Shown here: positions 1 through 10,012 of the stretch, one piece after another | Layout: each line of letters opens with the position of its first letter | Numbering within the stretch: position 1 is the stretch's first letter | NCBI GenBank assembly: GCA_947453195.1 | Contig: CANGFO010000001.1 | Location: 62,001 to 126,000 of the forward strand | DNA: 64,000 nucleotides | Source of the DNA: Flavobacteriaceae bacterium | GTDB taxonomy: Bacteria; Bacteroidota; Bacteroidia; Flavobacteriales; Flavobacteriaceae | Reading direction: 5' to 3' | The notes under the pieces: model-generated | Seen by the model: only the letters and a program-made list of their open reading frames with translations | Database searches by the model: none | Told to the model about the DNA's origin: nothing | Program-made: the position numbers and the translations under genes

Positions 1-2
1 AC

Positions 3-599
3 ATGGTTGCTGCCTATAGCACTTTTGCAAATCAAGGCGTTTACATTAAGCCACAATTCATTTCTAGAATTGAAGATAAAAACGGAGCTGTAATTTTTGA
101 ACCCGTACCCGAATCACACGATGTATTAAGTAAAGATGTTTCGTTTGCGGTAATTAAATTGTTAGAAGGTGTAACCGAAGGTGGATCGGGAGAACGACTA
201 AGAACCGAAGGTGGTGGAAGCGGTGATAACCGTTGGACAGGATATCCTTATGTATTTAAAAATCCTATTGCTGGTAAAACAGGAACTTCACAAAATCAAT
301 CGGACGGTTGGTTTATCGGAATGGTGCCTAATTTAGTAACTGGCGTTTGGGTTGGATGTGAAGACCGATCAGCACATTTTAAAAGTATCACTTATGGTCA
401 AGGAGCAACTGCAGCTTTACCTATTTGGGGATATTTCATGGAAAAATGCTACCAAGATCCAGATCTTCTCATCTCCAAGGACGAATTCCAACGACCTGAA
501 AATTTTGCAATTAAAGTAGATTGCTATTCAGCTCCAAGAGAAGCGGTTAAAGACTCTACCAATACCGAAGAACAAAATCCAGATGAATTTGGACTTTAG
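3..599 (+). CDS. Penicillin-binding protein 1A (transglycosylase/transpeptidase), C-terminal part; gene truncated by window start
   Basis: Transpeptidase KTGTS motif in [31 protein letters not shown]; upstream part missing. Confidence 0.9.
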   Translation: MVAAYSTFANQGVYIKPQFISRIEDKNGAVIFEPVPESHDVLSKDVSFAVIKLLEGVTEGGSGERLRTEGGGSGDNRWTGYPYVFKNPIAGKTGTSQNQSDGWFIGMVPNLVTGVWVGCEDRSAHFKSITYGQGATAALPIWGYFMEKCYQDPDLLISKDEFQRPENFAIKVDCYSAPREAVKDSTNTEEQNPDEFGL

Positions 600-613
600 T
601 AATATTTAGTATT

Positions 614-1312
614 ATGATAAATAAAAAAGTAAACTCCGTTGAGGAAGCACTGCAAGGGATTGAAGATAACATGACAATCCTTTTAGGTGGATTTGGACTG
701 TGCGGAATCCCTGAAAATTCTATAGCCGAATTAGTAAAAAAAGGAACGAAAAACTTGACTTGTATTTCTAATAATGCGGGGGTAGATGATTTCGGACTTG
801 GCTTATTATTACAACAAAAGCAAGTCAAGAAAATGATCTCTTCTTATGTAGGAGAAAATGCCGAATTTGAAAGACAAATGCTTTCTGGCGAATTGGATGT
901 AGAGCTTATTCCACAAGGAACTTTAGCAGAAAGATGTCGTGCGGCGCAAGCGGGAATTCCTGCATTTTTTACTCCTGCAGGTTTCGGAACAGAAGTTGCA
1001 GAAGGCAAAGAAACACGCGAATTTAATGGAAAAATGCACGTTATGGAACACGCATTTAAAGCCGATTATTCTATCGTAAAAGCTTGGAAAGGTGACGAAG
1101 CTGGAAATTTAATTTTTAAAGGAACTGCAAGAAACTTCAACCCTTGCATGTGTGGGGCAGCCAAAATAACTATTGCTGAAGTAGAAGAATTAGTGCCGGC
1201 AGGAACTTTAGATCCAAACCAAGTGCACATACCAGGAATATTAATTCAAAGAATTTTCCAAGGTGAAAAATTTGAAAAAAGAATTGAGCAACGAACAGTA
1301 AGACAACATTAA
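614..1312 (+). CDS. scoA: 3-oxoacid CoA-transferase subunit A
   Basis: [18 protein letters not shown], family I CoA transferase alpha; followed by beta subunit. Confidence 0.93.
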   Translation: MINKKVNSVEEALQGIEDNMTILLGGFGLCGIPENSIAELVKKGTKNLTCISNNAGVDDFGLGLLLQQKQVKKMISSYVGENAEFERQMLSGELDVELIPQGTLAERCRAAQAGIPAFFTPAGFGTEVAEGKETREFNGKMHVMEHAFKADYSIVKAWKGDEAGNLIFKGTARNFNPCMCGAAKITIAEVEELVPAGTLDPNQVHIPGILIQRIFQGEKFEKRIEQRTVRQH

Positions 1313-1342
1313 TTACTGATTCATTAATTTGAAAATTTGAAG

Positions 1343-2002
1343 ATGGCATTAGATAAAAACGACATAGCAAAAAGAATAGCCAAAGAAGTAAAAGACGGCT
1401 ATTATGTGAACTTAGGGATTGGAATTCCAACATTGGTAGCCAACTATGTTCGAAATGATATTTCTGTTGAATTTCAAAGCGAAAATGGAGTTCTGGGAAT
1501 GGGCCCTTTTCCATTTGAAGGAGAAGAAGACGCCGATTTAATTAATGCAGGAAAACAAACAATTACAACACTTCCTGGAGCAAGTTTCTTTGACTCTGCT
1601 TTTAGTTTCGGAATGATACGTGGGCAGCATGTTGATTTAACCATTCTTGGCGCTATGGAAGTTTCAGAAAATGGAGATATCGCTAACTGGAAAATCCCTG
1701 GTAAAATGGTAAAAGGAATGGGTGGCGCTATGGATTTAGTTGCTTCTGCAGATAACATTATCGTGGCTATGATGCACGTAAATAAAGCTGGTGAAAGCAA
1801 AATTCTTAAAAAATGTACTTTGCCGTTAACTGGAGTTGGTTGTGTGAAAAAAGTAGTGACGGAATTGGCTGTTCTAGAAATCACTCCAAAAGGATTCAAA
1901 TTGTTGGAGCGTGCGCCTGGAGTTTCTGTAGAACACATTATTGCATCAACTGAAGCTGATTTAATTATTGAAGGAACAATCCCAGAAATGGTGATCGCTT
2001 AG
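1343..2002 (+). CDS. scoB: 3-oxoacid CoA-transferase subunit B
   Basis: GYYVNLGIGIPTLVANYV and SENGVLGMGPFP with catalytic Glu; ATG at 1343 preferred over TTG at 1337. Confidence 0.93.
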   Translation: MALDKNDIAKRIAKEVKDGYYVNLGIGIPTLVANYVRNDISVEFQSENGVLGMGPFPFEGEEDADLINAGKQTITTLPGASFFDSAFSFGMIRGQHVDLTILGAMEVSENGDIANWKIPGKMVKGMGGAMDLVASADNIIVAMMHVNKAGESKILKKCTLPLTGVGCVKKVVTELAVLEITPKGFKLLERAPGVSVEHIIASTEADLIIEGTIPEMVIA

Positions 2003-2003
2003 T

Positions 2004-2402
2004 TTATTCTTTTTTACCCTCTTTCAATTCCATAAAAGCTGTAGAAGCATGCGCAAAACTTGGTGCTTGCTCATTTACAGTTACCGCTCTTTTTTTATTC
2101 AATTTATAGGTCAAATCCCTTTCAGTGGTAAATAATATTGCACTTAAAAATGGGTTATTTATAAACTCTACTATTCGATTGAAAGCTTTGTCAATAGTAT
2201 GAATTTCAACAATTTCTTCTTTTTGAAATTTAAACTTCAATTCCAATTGTAATTTGTTTTCTATTACGATTAAACGCGCATAAATATTCATTAACTCTGT
2301 GTTCCCAATAGTTTTGGCCAGTGTTAATTTGGCAAAAGTTTCCTCTTTAATACTTGTTTTTACTTCCGAATAAAATTCAGAAAAAGAATCCTTAAAAGGC
2401 AT
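2004..2402 (-). CDS. Hypothetical protein
   Basis: Full-length ORF, no recognised family; converges on scoB with a 1-nt gap. Confidence 0.7.
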   Translation of the reverse strand: MPFKDSFSEFYSEVKTSIKEETFAKLTLAKTIGNTELMNIYARLIVIENKLQLELKFKFQKEEIVEIHTIDKAFNRIVEFINNPFLSAILFTTERDLTYKLNKKRAVTVNEQAPSFAHASTAFMELKEGKKE

Positions 2403-2419
2403 AAGCGTGCTGTTTAGTT

Positions 2420-2457
2420 AAAAATAAAACCCACAAGGAAACCTTGCAGGTTTTTTA
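2420..2457 (-). terminator. Rho-independent terminator downstream of fumarase gene
   Basis: aaaaCCcaCAAGG-aaa-CCTTGcaGGtttttt stem with A/T-rich flanks. Confidence 0.65.
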
Positions 2458-2474
2458 TTTTTTATATTTTTAAA

Positions 2475-4076
2475 TTACAAATTAGCAAAGAAATCATTGC
2501 CTTTATCATCAGTAATAATAAATGCTGGGAAGTTTTTAACGGTGATTTTTCGAACGGCTTCCATTCCTAATTCTTCAAAATCTACTACCTCAACTTTTAA
2601 GATGTTGTCTTGCGCCAAAATAGCTGCAGGACCTCCAATAGATCCTAAATAAAAACCGCCATATTTTTGGCACGCGTCTTTTACTTCGGTCGTTCTATTT
2701 CCTTTAGCAAGCATCACCATACTTCCACCCGCTTTCTGGAATTCTTCTACATACACATCCATTCTTCCTGCAGTGGTTGGTCCAAAACTTCCCGAAGGCA
2801 TTCCATCTGGAGTTTTTGCTGGACCGGCATAATAAATTGGATGATTTTTAAAATATTCTGGCATTGGTTTACCGGCATCAAGAAGCTCTTTGATCTTAGC
2901 ATGAGCAATATCGCGAGCAACAATTAAAGTCCCGTTTAATATTAATCTTGTCTTAATTGGATGCTTAGTCAATTCAGCTAAAATCTCAGGCATTGGTCGG
3001 TTCAAATCAATCACAACCGCTTGTTCCATATGTGGTGGAATTTCTGGCAAAAATTGCTTCGGATTTACTTCCAATTGCTCTAAAAATATTCCATCTTTAG
3101 TGATTTTTCCTTTAATGTTTCGATCCGCAGAACAGGAAACACCTAACCCAACCGGACAAGAAGCAGCGTGTCTTGGCAAACGAATTACACGAACATCATG
3201 AGCAAAATATTTACCTCCAAATTGCGCTCCAATAGAACTTTCTTGACATATTTTATGCACTCGCTTTTCCCATTCTAAATCTCGAAAAGCCTGTCCCGAC
3301 ATGTTACCAGAAGTTGGTAAATTATCAAAATATCCAGCAGATGCTTTTTTAACTGCAGCTAAATTTGCTTCGGCAGAAGTCCCTCCAATTACCAAAGCCA
3401 AATGATAAGGTGGACAAGCTGAGGTACCTAAATCTTTGATTTTTTCGCGAATGAATTCATCCATCGATTTTTCGTTTAATAACGATTTGGTCTTTTGATA
3501 TAGGAACGTTTTATTGGCAGAACCTCCTCCTTTAGCAAGGAATAAGAATTCGTAAGAACTACCTTTTTTTGAATAAATATCGATTTGTGCCGGTAAATTT
3601 GAACCCGAATTTTTTTCTTCAAACATCGAAATCGGCACAATTTGAGAATAACGAAGATTTTTATTTTGATAGGTGTTGAATATCCCTTTAGACAAATACT
3701 CGGCATCATCGGCACCTGTATATACATTTTCACCTTTTTTGGCCATTACAATTGCAGTTCCGGTATCTTGACATGAAGGCAATTCTCCTTTTACTGCCAC
3801 CACAGCGTTTTGCAATAAATTGTAGGCTACAAAGCGGTCGTTATCGGTTGCTTCAGGATCGTCCAAAATGTTTTTTAGCTTCTGCAAATGCGAAGTACGC
3901 AACATAAATGAAACTTCATTCATGGCTTCTTGTGCTAATAATTCCAACCCTTTTGGATCAACGATTAGAATTTCTCTATCTCCAAATTGTTCAGATTTTA
4001 CAAAATCGGAAGTCAGTTTTTTGTATAGCGTATCGTCTTTTAATATCGGATACGGATCTTGATATATAAAATCCAT
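2475..4076 (-). CDS. fumA: Class I (Fe-S) fumarate hydratase
   Basis: Fused alpha/beta class I fumarase: [37 protein letters not shown]. Confidence 0.95.
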   Translation of the reverse strand: MDFIYQDPYPILKDDTLYKKLTSDFVKSEQFGDREILIVDPKGLELLAQEAMNEVSFMLRTSHLQKLKNILDDPEATDNDRFVAYNLLQNAVVAVKGELPSCQDTGTAIVMAKKGENVYTGADDAEYLSKGIFNTYQNKNLRYSQIVPISMFEEKNSGSNLPAQIDIYSKKGSSYEFLFLAKGGGSANKTFLYQKTKSLLNEKSMDEFIREKIKDLGTSACPPYHLALVIGGTSAEANLAAVKKASAGYFDNLPTSGNMSGQAFRDLEWEKRVHKICQESSIGAQFGGKYFAHDVRVIRLPRHAASCPVGLGVSCSADRNIKGKITKDGIFLEQLEVNPKQFLPEIPPHMEQAVVIDLNRPMPEILAELTKHPIKTRLILNGTLIVARDIAHAKIKELLDAGKPMPEYFKNHPIYYAGPAKTPDGMPSGSFGPTTAGRMDVYVEEFQKAGGSMVMLAKGNRTTEVKDACQKYGGFYLGSIGGPAAILAQDNILKVEVVDFEELGMEAVRKITVKNFPAFIITDDKGNDFFANL

Positions 4077-4175
4077 TTTAAATATATTTTTGAGATGTAA
4101 AGTTACGGAAAGTTGCGGGATTGCTACATTAATTTTTTGCTAAATTGATGTAGTTACTTTACAAGAAAAAAAATA

Positions 4176-5615
4176 TTAAAAAAACCAACTAGCCACAAAG
4201 ATAGCTGCAAGAACGCAAACTAAATCTACCAAAAGCATGGTGCTAAGTGTATATCTTGTATTCTTAATATTAATGCTACCAAAGTAAACGGCAATAACAT
4301 AAAAAGTAGTTTCGGCACTACATTGAAAAATACAACTTAATCTTCCGGTGAAAGAATCGGGGCCAAACATGCGCATAGAATCAATCATAAATCCACGAGA
4401 ACCTCCCGAACTAAAGGGACGCAACATAGCAACCGGAAGGGAATCGGTGATTTCTTTGCTCACCCCAATATTTGAAAAAGCAAACGACAATCCGTTGCTG
4501 ATTAATTCAAATAATCCGCTGTTTCTAAAGAACGAAATGGCAACCAACATCCCCATAACATAAGGAAATATTTTTACTCCGGTTTGCAACCCGTTGTTCG
4601 CTCCAGTTACAAAAGTGTCGAAAATAGTCGTGTCTTGTGCAACAAATTTCTTTTCGTTTATAAATGAAAAAATCAAAGTAAACCCAATAATTGCAACCAG
4701 CATTAATCCGGAAAGATTCGACGTAAAGAAATTTTTACCTATTAAATCTAGGGTATTTACATAAAATAACAACCCTACAATTGCAGCAATTATTGTCATT
4801 AAAGCTACTACCAACGAGGCACTTTTAAAGTTAATTTTTTGTCGAATTCCAACAATAATAAATGCGGCAATGGTACCAATGAAAGAAGTGATAATACAGG
4901 GCAACATCACATCGGCCGGATTGCTTGCATTTTCTGCAGCACGATAACCAATTATGGATGTTGGAATTAAAGTCAGGCCTGCGGCATGAAGACACATGAA
5001 CATGATTTGTGCATCACTTGCTTTGTCTTTTTCGGGATTTATTTCTTGTAAACTTTGCATTGCCTTTAAGCCAAAAGGCGTTGCAGCTGAGTCTAATCCT
5101 AAGAAATTAGCCGCAAAATTTAAAGTCATGTATGAAATAGATTCGTGATTTTTTGGAACCGATGGAAAAACTTTAGTAAACATTGGACTCAGCTTTTTAG
5201 CTAATTTCTCTGCCGCACCCGAAATAATTAATAATTCCATTAATCCGCAAAAGAAAGCCAAATAGGCAATTAGCGGAAGTATTAAATCCAGCAAAGTATT
5301 TTTACAGGTTGGCAATAAACCATCGGATTTTTGAATTCCACTAAAAATTTTAACAGTTTTACTTTTGTAAACATAAGTAGTGTCAGCATTTAAAGTATCT
5401 CTATTGACCACAATTGTTTGATCCGGAGCATTTTTTATGCTGTCTTTTATAAAAACAGGAACTTGATTTAGGTATTTTTCAGAAATTAAAATCGGTTCAT
5501 CTTTTTTTCCATTCAATACATAATCAATCGTGTAGCTGTTTCCAACAAACAAACTGAAAACCACAAAAGCAATTGATGAAATAAAAATAGCAAGCCAAAA
5601 TCTACTTAAAACCAT
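4176..5615 (-). CDS. Nucleoside-recognition (Gate) domain membrane protein, SpmA-SpmB-like fusion
   Basis: Two Gate-like halves: NFAANFLGLDSAATPFGLKAMQ and LRPFSSGGSRGFMIDSM. Confidence 0.85.
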   Translation of the reverse strand: MVLSRFWLAIFISSIAFVVFSLFVGNSYTIDYVLNGKKDEPILISEKYLNQVPVFIKDSIKNAPDQTIVVNRDTLNADTTYVYKSKTVKIFSGIQKSDGLLPTCKNTLLDLILPLIAYLAFFCGLMELLIISGAAEKLAKKLSPMFTKVFPSVPKNHESISYMTLNFAANFLGLDSAATPFGLKAMQSLQEINPEKDKASDAQIMFMCLHAAGLTLIPTSIIGYRAAENASNPADVMLPCIITSFIGTIAAFIIVGIRQKINFKSASLVVALMTIIAAIVGLLFYVNTLDLIGKNFFTSNLSGLMLVAIIGFTLIFSFINEKKFVAQDTTIFDTFVTGANNGLQTGVKIFPYVMGMLVAISFFRNSGLFELISNGLSFAFSNIGVSKEITDSLPVAMLRPFSSGGSRGFMIDSMRMFGPDSFTGRLSCIFQCSAETTFYVIAVYFGSINIKNTRYTLSTMLLVDLVCVLAAIFVASWFF

Positions 5616-5678
5616 AATCTGTTTTTTTGTAAAAGTAATAAAAAGACCGAAATAGGAAATATCCTACCAAATTAATAA

Positions 5679-6392
5679 TTACACATGAATTATCTCGTCC
5701 TCAATTAACAAATCTTCTTTTCTAAATCTCAGAAATACTTGGGCAACCGCAATGACGTCTTTTTCGCAATAGGTTACAATTCGGTCGATGTCTTTTTCTA
5801 TATAAAAAACGTGCCCCACTTGGCTGCCGTCAATGTCACCTTTTGGAGAAGGGATTCCCAATATTTTAGTAAGTAATTTTAAAGAAGTAAAGTGCTTGTA
5901 GTCGCCAAATTTCCATAATTCTAAAGTATCCAAATGAGCGATTTCCCAAGGTTTTTTCCCAAATAAATTCAGTTTACTCGGAATAGAAATTTGGTTGATA
6001 ATCATTCTTCGAGCAATAAATGGAAAATCAAATTCTTTGGCATTATGTCCACACAGAATGTGCTGTGGCGTATTGAAATGATTGTTTAGTAAATTATTAA
6101 AGTCTGCTAATATCTTTTTTTCTTCTCCAAAAAAAGAAGTCACTCTAAAGTTTCTAATGTCGCCTTTGATGATAAAATACCCAACCGAAATACATACAAT
6201 TTTTCCGAATTCTGCCCAAATTCCTGCACGATCATAAAAATCTTCTGCAGTGAATTCTTCTTTGCGTTGGTATTGCGTTTTGTGCTCCCAAAGTGATTTC
6301 ATTTCATCATCCAAAGAATTGAAATGTTCTTCTTGTGGAACGGTTTCTATATCAAGAAATAAAATTGAATCTAACCGAATTTTCTCAATCAT
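5679..6392 (-). CDS. Predicted 3'-5' exonuclease (PolB-like RNase H fold)
   Basis: LFLDIETVPQ (ExoI DxE), CGHNAKEFDFPFIARR (ExoII), YCEKDVIAVAQVFLRF (ExoIII). Confidence 0.85.
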   Translation of the reverse strand: MIEKIRLDSILFLDIETVPQEEHFNSLDDEMKSLWEHKTQYQRKEEFTAEDFYDRAGIWAEFGKIVCISVGYFIIKGDIRNFRVTSFFGEEKKILADFNNLLNNHFNTPQHILCGHNAKEFDFPFIARRMIINQISIPSKLNLFGKKPWEIAHLDTLELWKFGDYKHFTSLKLLTKILGIPSPKGDIDGSQVGHVFYIEKDIDRIVTYCEKDVIAVAQVFLRFRKEDLLIEDEIIHV

Positions 6393-6487
6393 AATTTAGA
6401 CTTATTTGAATAATAGACTTTGAATATTAAATCCTAAAAATAGAATTTATAAATCTAAGATAGTCTAAATATCGCTAAAAATCTAGC

Positions 6488-6961
6488 CTAAAATAAACTT
6501 TGTTGATTGGTAGGATTTTCGAGTTCTAAAAGCCACTTTTTCCTCCATAACCCACCTGCATAACCTGTAAGCGAACCGTCTGTTCCAATTACTCTGTGGC
6601 AGGGAATTACAAGCCAAAGTGGGTTTTTCCCATTGGCGGCAGCCACGGCACGGATGGCTTTTACATCTCCTATTTTTTTAGACAATTCCATATAGGATAG
6701 GGTTTTCCCATATGGAATATTTAGTAACTCTTGCCAAACGCTTTGCTGAAAATCGGTTCCTTTTGGATTTAATTTCAAATTGAAATGAGTTCGTTTTCCT
6801 TCAAAATATTCTTGCAATTGGATTACTGCTTGTTCTAATTCTTTTGGAATAGACACAGAAATTTTTCCTTCATCCAAAATACTTATTTCGGAAATACCAT
6901 TTGCATCACCAACAATTTTGACGACTCCCAAAGGACATTTAAAAAAAGTAGTTTGTGCCAT
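6488..6961 (-). CDS. ogt: Methylated-DNA--protein-cysteine methyltransferase
   Basis: NPLWLVIPCHRVIGTDGSLTGYAGGLWRKKWLLELE with active-site PCHRV. Confidence 0.95.
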   Translation of the reverse strand: MAQTTFFKCPLGVVKIVGDANGISEISILDEGKISVSIPKELEQAVIQLQEYFEGKRTHFNLKLNPKGTDFQQSVWQELLNIPYGKTLSYMELSKKIGDVKAIRAVAAANGKNPLWLVIPCHRVIGTDGSLTGYAGGLWRKKWLLELENPTNQQSLF

Positions 6962-6971
6962 TTATGAGTAA

Positions 6972-7370
6972 CTATTTCCCTTGGCTAAATATATATTGCT
7001 CAACAGCTTGTCTTTCTTCGTCGGTGAAGTTTTTAGTAATCTCAAAATTAATTTTCATTACTTCATATTGCGCTGGGTCTATAACCGGTTCTTCGGTTCC
7101 AGTTAAGAATTTAGCAACACTGATTTTATTCTTTTTGTAGATTTTAGCAATTTCTTGAATGCTTGGCCCTACCAATTTTACATCTAATTTGTGGCAAGTA
7201 ATGCAAATTCCTTTTCCTTCAAAAATCGCTTTCCCTTTATCGGCTAAAGGATATGTTGCGTTATCAATTATTGGTTTTTTACCAAAATCTTCGTCACTTT
7301 TTTTTCCACCACAACCTATTACCATTGCAAGTGCCATAGTAAAAAGAAGCATATTTATTTTTGTTTTCAT
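6972..7370 (-). CDS. c-type cytochrome lipoprotein
   Basis: Lipobox AMVIGC and haem-binding CITCH. Confidence 0.85.
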   Translation of the reverse strand: MKTKINMLLFTMALAMVIGCGGKKSDEDFGKKPIIDNATYPLADKGKAIFEGKGICITCHKLDVKLVGPSIQEIAKIYKKNKISVAKFLTGTEEPVIDPAQYEVMKINFEITKNFTDEERQAVEQYIFSQGK

Positions 7371-7373
7371 TAG

Positions 7374-8369
7374 CTATCTATTTAAAATAATAGCTGCTTC
7401 TTTTGCAAAATAAGTCGAAATTAAACTTGCTCCTGCGCGTTTGATACACATTAATTGCTCCATCATTATTTTATCATGGTCCAACCATCCTCTTTCGGAA
7501 GCTGCTTTAATCATGGCGTATTCTCCCGAAACATGAAAAACAGTTACTGGAACATTTACAGCATTTTTTACTTCGCGAACAATGTCTAAATAGGCAATAC
7601 CGGGTTTAACCATAACCATATCGGCGCCTTCTTCAACATCCATAAGTGCTTCTTTAATGGCTTCAATTCGGTTGGCATAATCCATTTGGTAGGTTTTTTT
7701 ATCTTTTGGCACTTCCACATCCGCCTCTTTCGGAGCACTATCTAACGCATCGCGAAAAGGACCATAAAATGCAGAAGCATATTTAGCCGAATAACTCATA
7801 ATTCCCACATTTGGGAATCCAGCAGCATCCAATCCTTGGCGTAAACGCAAAACGCGTCCATCCATCATATCGCTTGGTGCTACAAAATCTGCTCCTGCTT
7901 GGGCGTGAGAAACGGCCATTTTTACCAAAGCATCGTTGGTAGCATCATTAGCGACATCACCATTTTCAATAATTCCGTCGTGGCCATAAATAGAATACGG
8001 ATCTAAAGCCACATCGGGCATTACAATCATTTCTGGGCAGGCAGATTTGATAGCTGTAATAGTGCGTTGCATCAACCCATTAGGATTCCAAGCTTCTTTT
8101 CCGGTGTTGTCTTTTAACGATTCGTCCACTTTTACATAAATGTTTACCGCACGGATTCCTAGAGCAAATAATTCTTTTACCTCAGCAACCGTTAAGTCAA
8201 TAGAACGGCGATAAATTCCGGGCATGGAAGGAATTTCTACTTTATAGTTTTCTCCTTCTGCAATGAACATTGGAAACATAAAATCACTTGGACTTAATGT
8301 GGTTTCACGAACTAAGCCTCTTATGGATTCGTTAGCTCTTAATCTGCGGCCTCTTTGTAATGGAAACAT
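7374..8369 (-). CDS. hemB: Delta-aminolevulinic acid dehydratase (porphobilinogen synthase)
   Basis: RGRRLRANESIRGLVRETTL...MVKPGIAYLDIVREVK. Confidence 0.97.
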   Translation of the reverse strand: MFPLQRGRRLRANESIRGLVRETTLSPSDFMFPMFIAEGENYKVEIPSMPGIYRRSIDLTVAEVKELFALGIRAVNIYVKVDESLKDNTGKEAWNPNGLMQRTITAIKSACPEMIVMPDVALDPYSIYGHDGIIENGDVANDATNDALVKMAVSHAQAGADFVAPSDMMDGRVLRLRQGLDAAGFPNVGIMSYSAKYASAFYGPFRDALDSAPKEADVEVPKDKKTYQMDYANRIEAIKEALMDVEEGADMVMVKPGIAYLDIVREVKNAVNVPVTVFHVSGEYAMIKAASERGWLDHDKIMMEQLMCIKRAGASLISTYFAKEAAIILNR

Positions 8370-8378
8370 ATTTTTTGT

Positions 8379-9017
8379 TTATTTTAGTATTTTGTGTGAA
8401 CCGTCGCATTGTGGCATTTTTTTCGAAAGTCCACAAGTACAATCCGTCATTCCTTTTCCGTCTATTATTTGATTTGTAAATTTATTAATCCTTGAAAACC
8501 TTGTCTCAGATTGTTTTGCTGCAGCAAAAAACATATGGTAAGCTCTTTGTCTTCCTGGAGTTAAAGATTCGAAAGCGGCTTTAAGCTTAGGGTTTTTGCC
8601 AAAAGCAATTTCAAGTTCTTCAATAAATTCAAATTTTGCCTCTGTAATTTTTACAATTTTAACTCCAATTTTTTCAAGCTCTATTGCTTGATTGATATAA
8701 TTACTGATTGCATATTTCTTCCTATCTAAATCTTTAATTTCAGATAATTTTATCATCCTTACATTTTGAGTATTATCCCCTGGTTTTTCTAATATTTCAT
8801 AAGAATCATTAATAAACGCACCCTTAAAAAATGAAACGCCGAAAGAATTCTTAAAATTGAAAATCATACAAACATTCTTATTTTGAAAGGTGTAACAAGG
8901 AGCATTCCATTTTAGTTCTTCTTTCAAATCAGCTGTGAGCACGATAGATCGTAAAAGATTTAATTCTTCTTTTCTAATTTTCTGTTCTTCAAAATAGTTA
9001 TCTAAATTGGCATTCAT
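8379..9017 (-). CDS. YdeI/DUF1801-like protein with C-terminal CDGSH iron-sulfur motif
   Basis: ELKWNAPCYTFQNKNVCMIF and FESLTPGRQRAYHMFFAAAKQSETRFSRI are YdeI-like; C-terminus CTCGLSKKMPQCDGSH matches the CDGSH consensus. Confidence 0.82.
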   Translation of the reverse strand: MNANLDNYFEEQKIRKEELNLLRSIVLTADLKEELKWNAPCYTFQNKNVCMIFNFKNSFGVSFFKGAFINDSYEILEKPGDNTQNVRMIKLSEIKDLDRKKYAISNYINQAIELEKIGVKIVKITEAKFEFIEELEIAFGKNPKLKAAFESLTPGRQRAYHMFFAAAKQSETRFSRINKFTNQIIDGKGMTDCTCGLSKKMPQCDGSHKILK

Positions 9018-9079
9018 AACTTTATTTTTACTATTTATATATTATAACACTAGTATGAATAATTATTGATTTCTGATAT

Positions 9080-10003
9080 TTAAACCCAATCAATTGGATT
9101 TTCTAATACCTGAATTAATTTTTCTTCTTCGCTTCCAACTTCTGGATGGTGGTCGTAATGCCATTGCACGTGAGGTGGTAAAGACATCAAAATACTTTCA
9201 ATTCGGCCGTTAGTTTTTAGTCCGAAAAGAGTGCCTTTATCGTGAACTAAATTAAATTCAACATAACGTCCTCTTCGGATTTCTTGCCAAGTTCTTTGTT
9301 CTGGTGTGTATGCTAAATTTTTTCTTTTTTCTACAATTGGGACGTATGCTTCTAGAAAACTGTTCCCTACTTCAGTTACGAAATTAAACCAATCTTCCAT
9401 TGCCATTTGCTCATTTGCTTTGCAATAATCAAAGAATAATCCGCCTAGTCCTCGCGCTTCATTGCGATGCGCATTCCAAAAATAGTCGTCACATTGTTTT
9501 TTATATTTTGGATAAAACTCGGGGTTGTGTTTGTCGCAAGCCGTTTTACAAGTGTGATGAAAATGGATTCCGTCTTCCTCAAATAAATAATAAGGCGTTA
9601 AATCTTGGCCTCCGCCAAACCAGGAATTGATTACCTTCCGTGAACCTGTACTGAGCTCTGCCGAAGAATCATACATTTCAAAATAACGCCAATTGGCATG
9701 AACCGTTGGCACCATCGGGTTTTTAGGATGAATGACCAAACTCAATCCACAAGCAAAAAAATCGGCTTCGTCTACATTGAATAATTTCTGCATAGAATCA
9801 GGTAATTTACCATGAACCGCTGAAATATTCACACCTCCTTTTTCAAAAACAGATCCATTTTCAATTACTCGTGTTCGTCCGCCGCCGCCTTCTGGTCGTT
9901 CCCAAATGTCCTCACGAAATTTGGCAACGCCATCAACTTCTTCTAGTTTAGAAGTGATTTGGTCTTGGAGGCTTAGTATGTATTTATAGAATTTATCTTT
10001 CAA
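9080..10003 (-). CDS. hemF: Oxygen-dependent coproporphyrinogen III oxidase
   Basis: FGGGQDLTPYYLFEEDGIHFHH, RGRYVEFNLVHDKGTLFGLKTNGRIESILMSLPP. Confidence 0.97.
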   Translation of the reverse strand: MKDKFYKYILSLQDQITSKLEEVDGVAKFREDIWERPEGGGGRTRVIENGSVFEKGGVNISAVHGKLPDSMQKLFNVDEADFFACGLSLVIHPKNPMVPTVHANWRYFEMYDSSAELSTGSRKVINSWFGGGQDLTPYYLFEEDGIHFHHTCKTACDKHNPEFYPKYKKQCDDYFWNAHRNEARGLGGLFFDYCKANEQMAMEDWFNFVTEVGNSFLEAYVPIVEKRKNLAYTPEQRTWQEIRRGRYVEFNLVHDKGTLFGLKTNGRIESILMSLPPHVQWHYDHHPEVGSEEEKLIQVLENPIDWV

Positions 10004-10012
10004 AACTTGATT

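Noticed and set aside
1474-1938. 154-aa - strand ORF inside scoB
   Set aside because: Antisense shadow ORF; no family resemblance, lies fully within scoB
2667-2927. 86-aa + strand ORF inside fumA
   Set aside because: Low-complexity shadow ORF rich in His/Ser/Phe; no supporting signals
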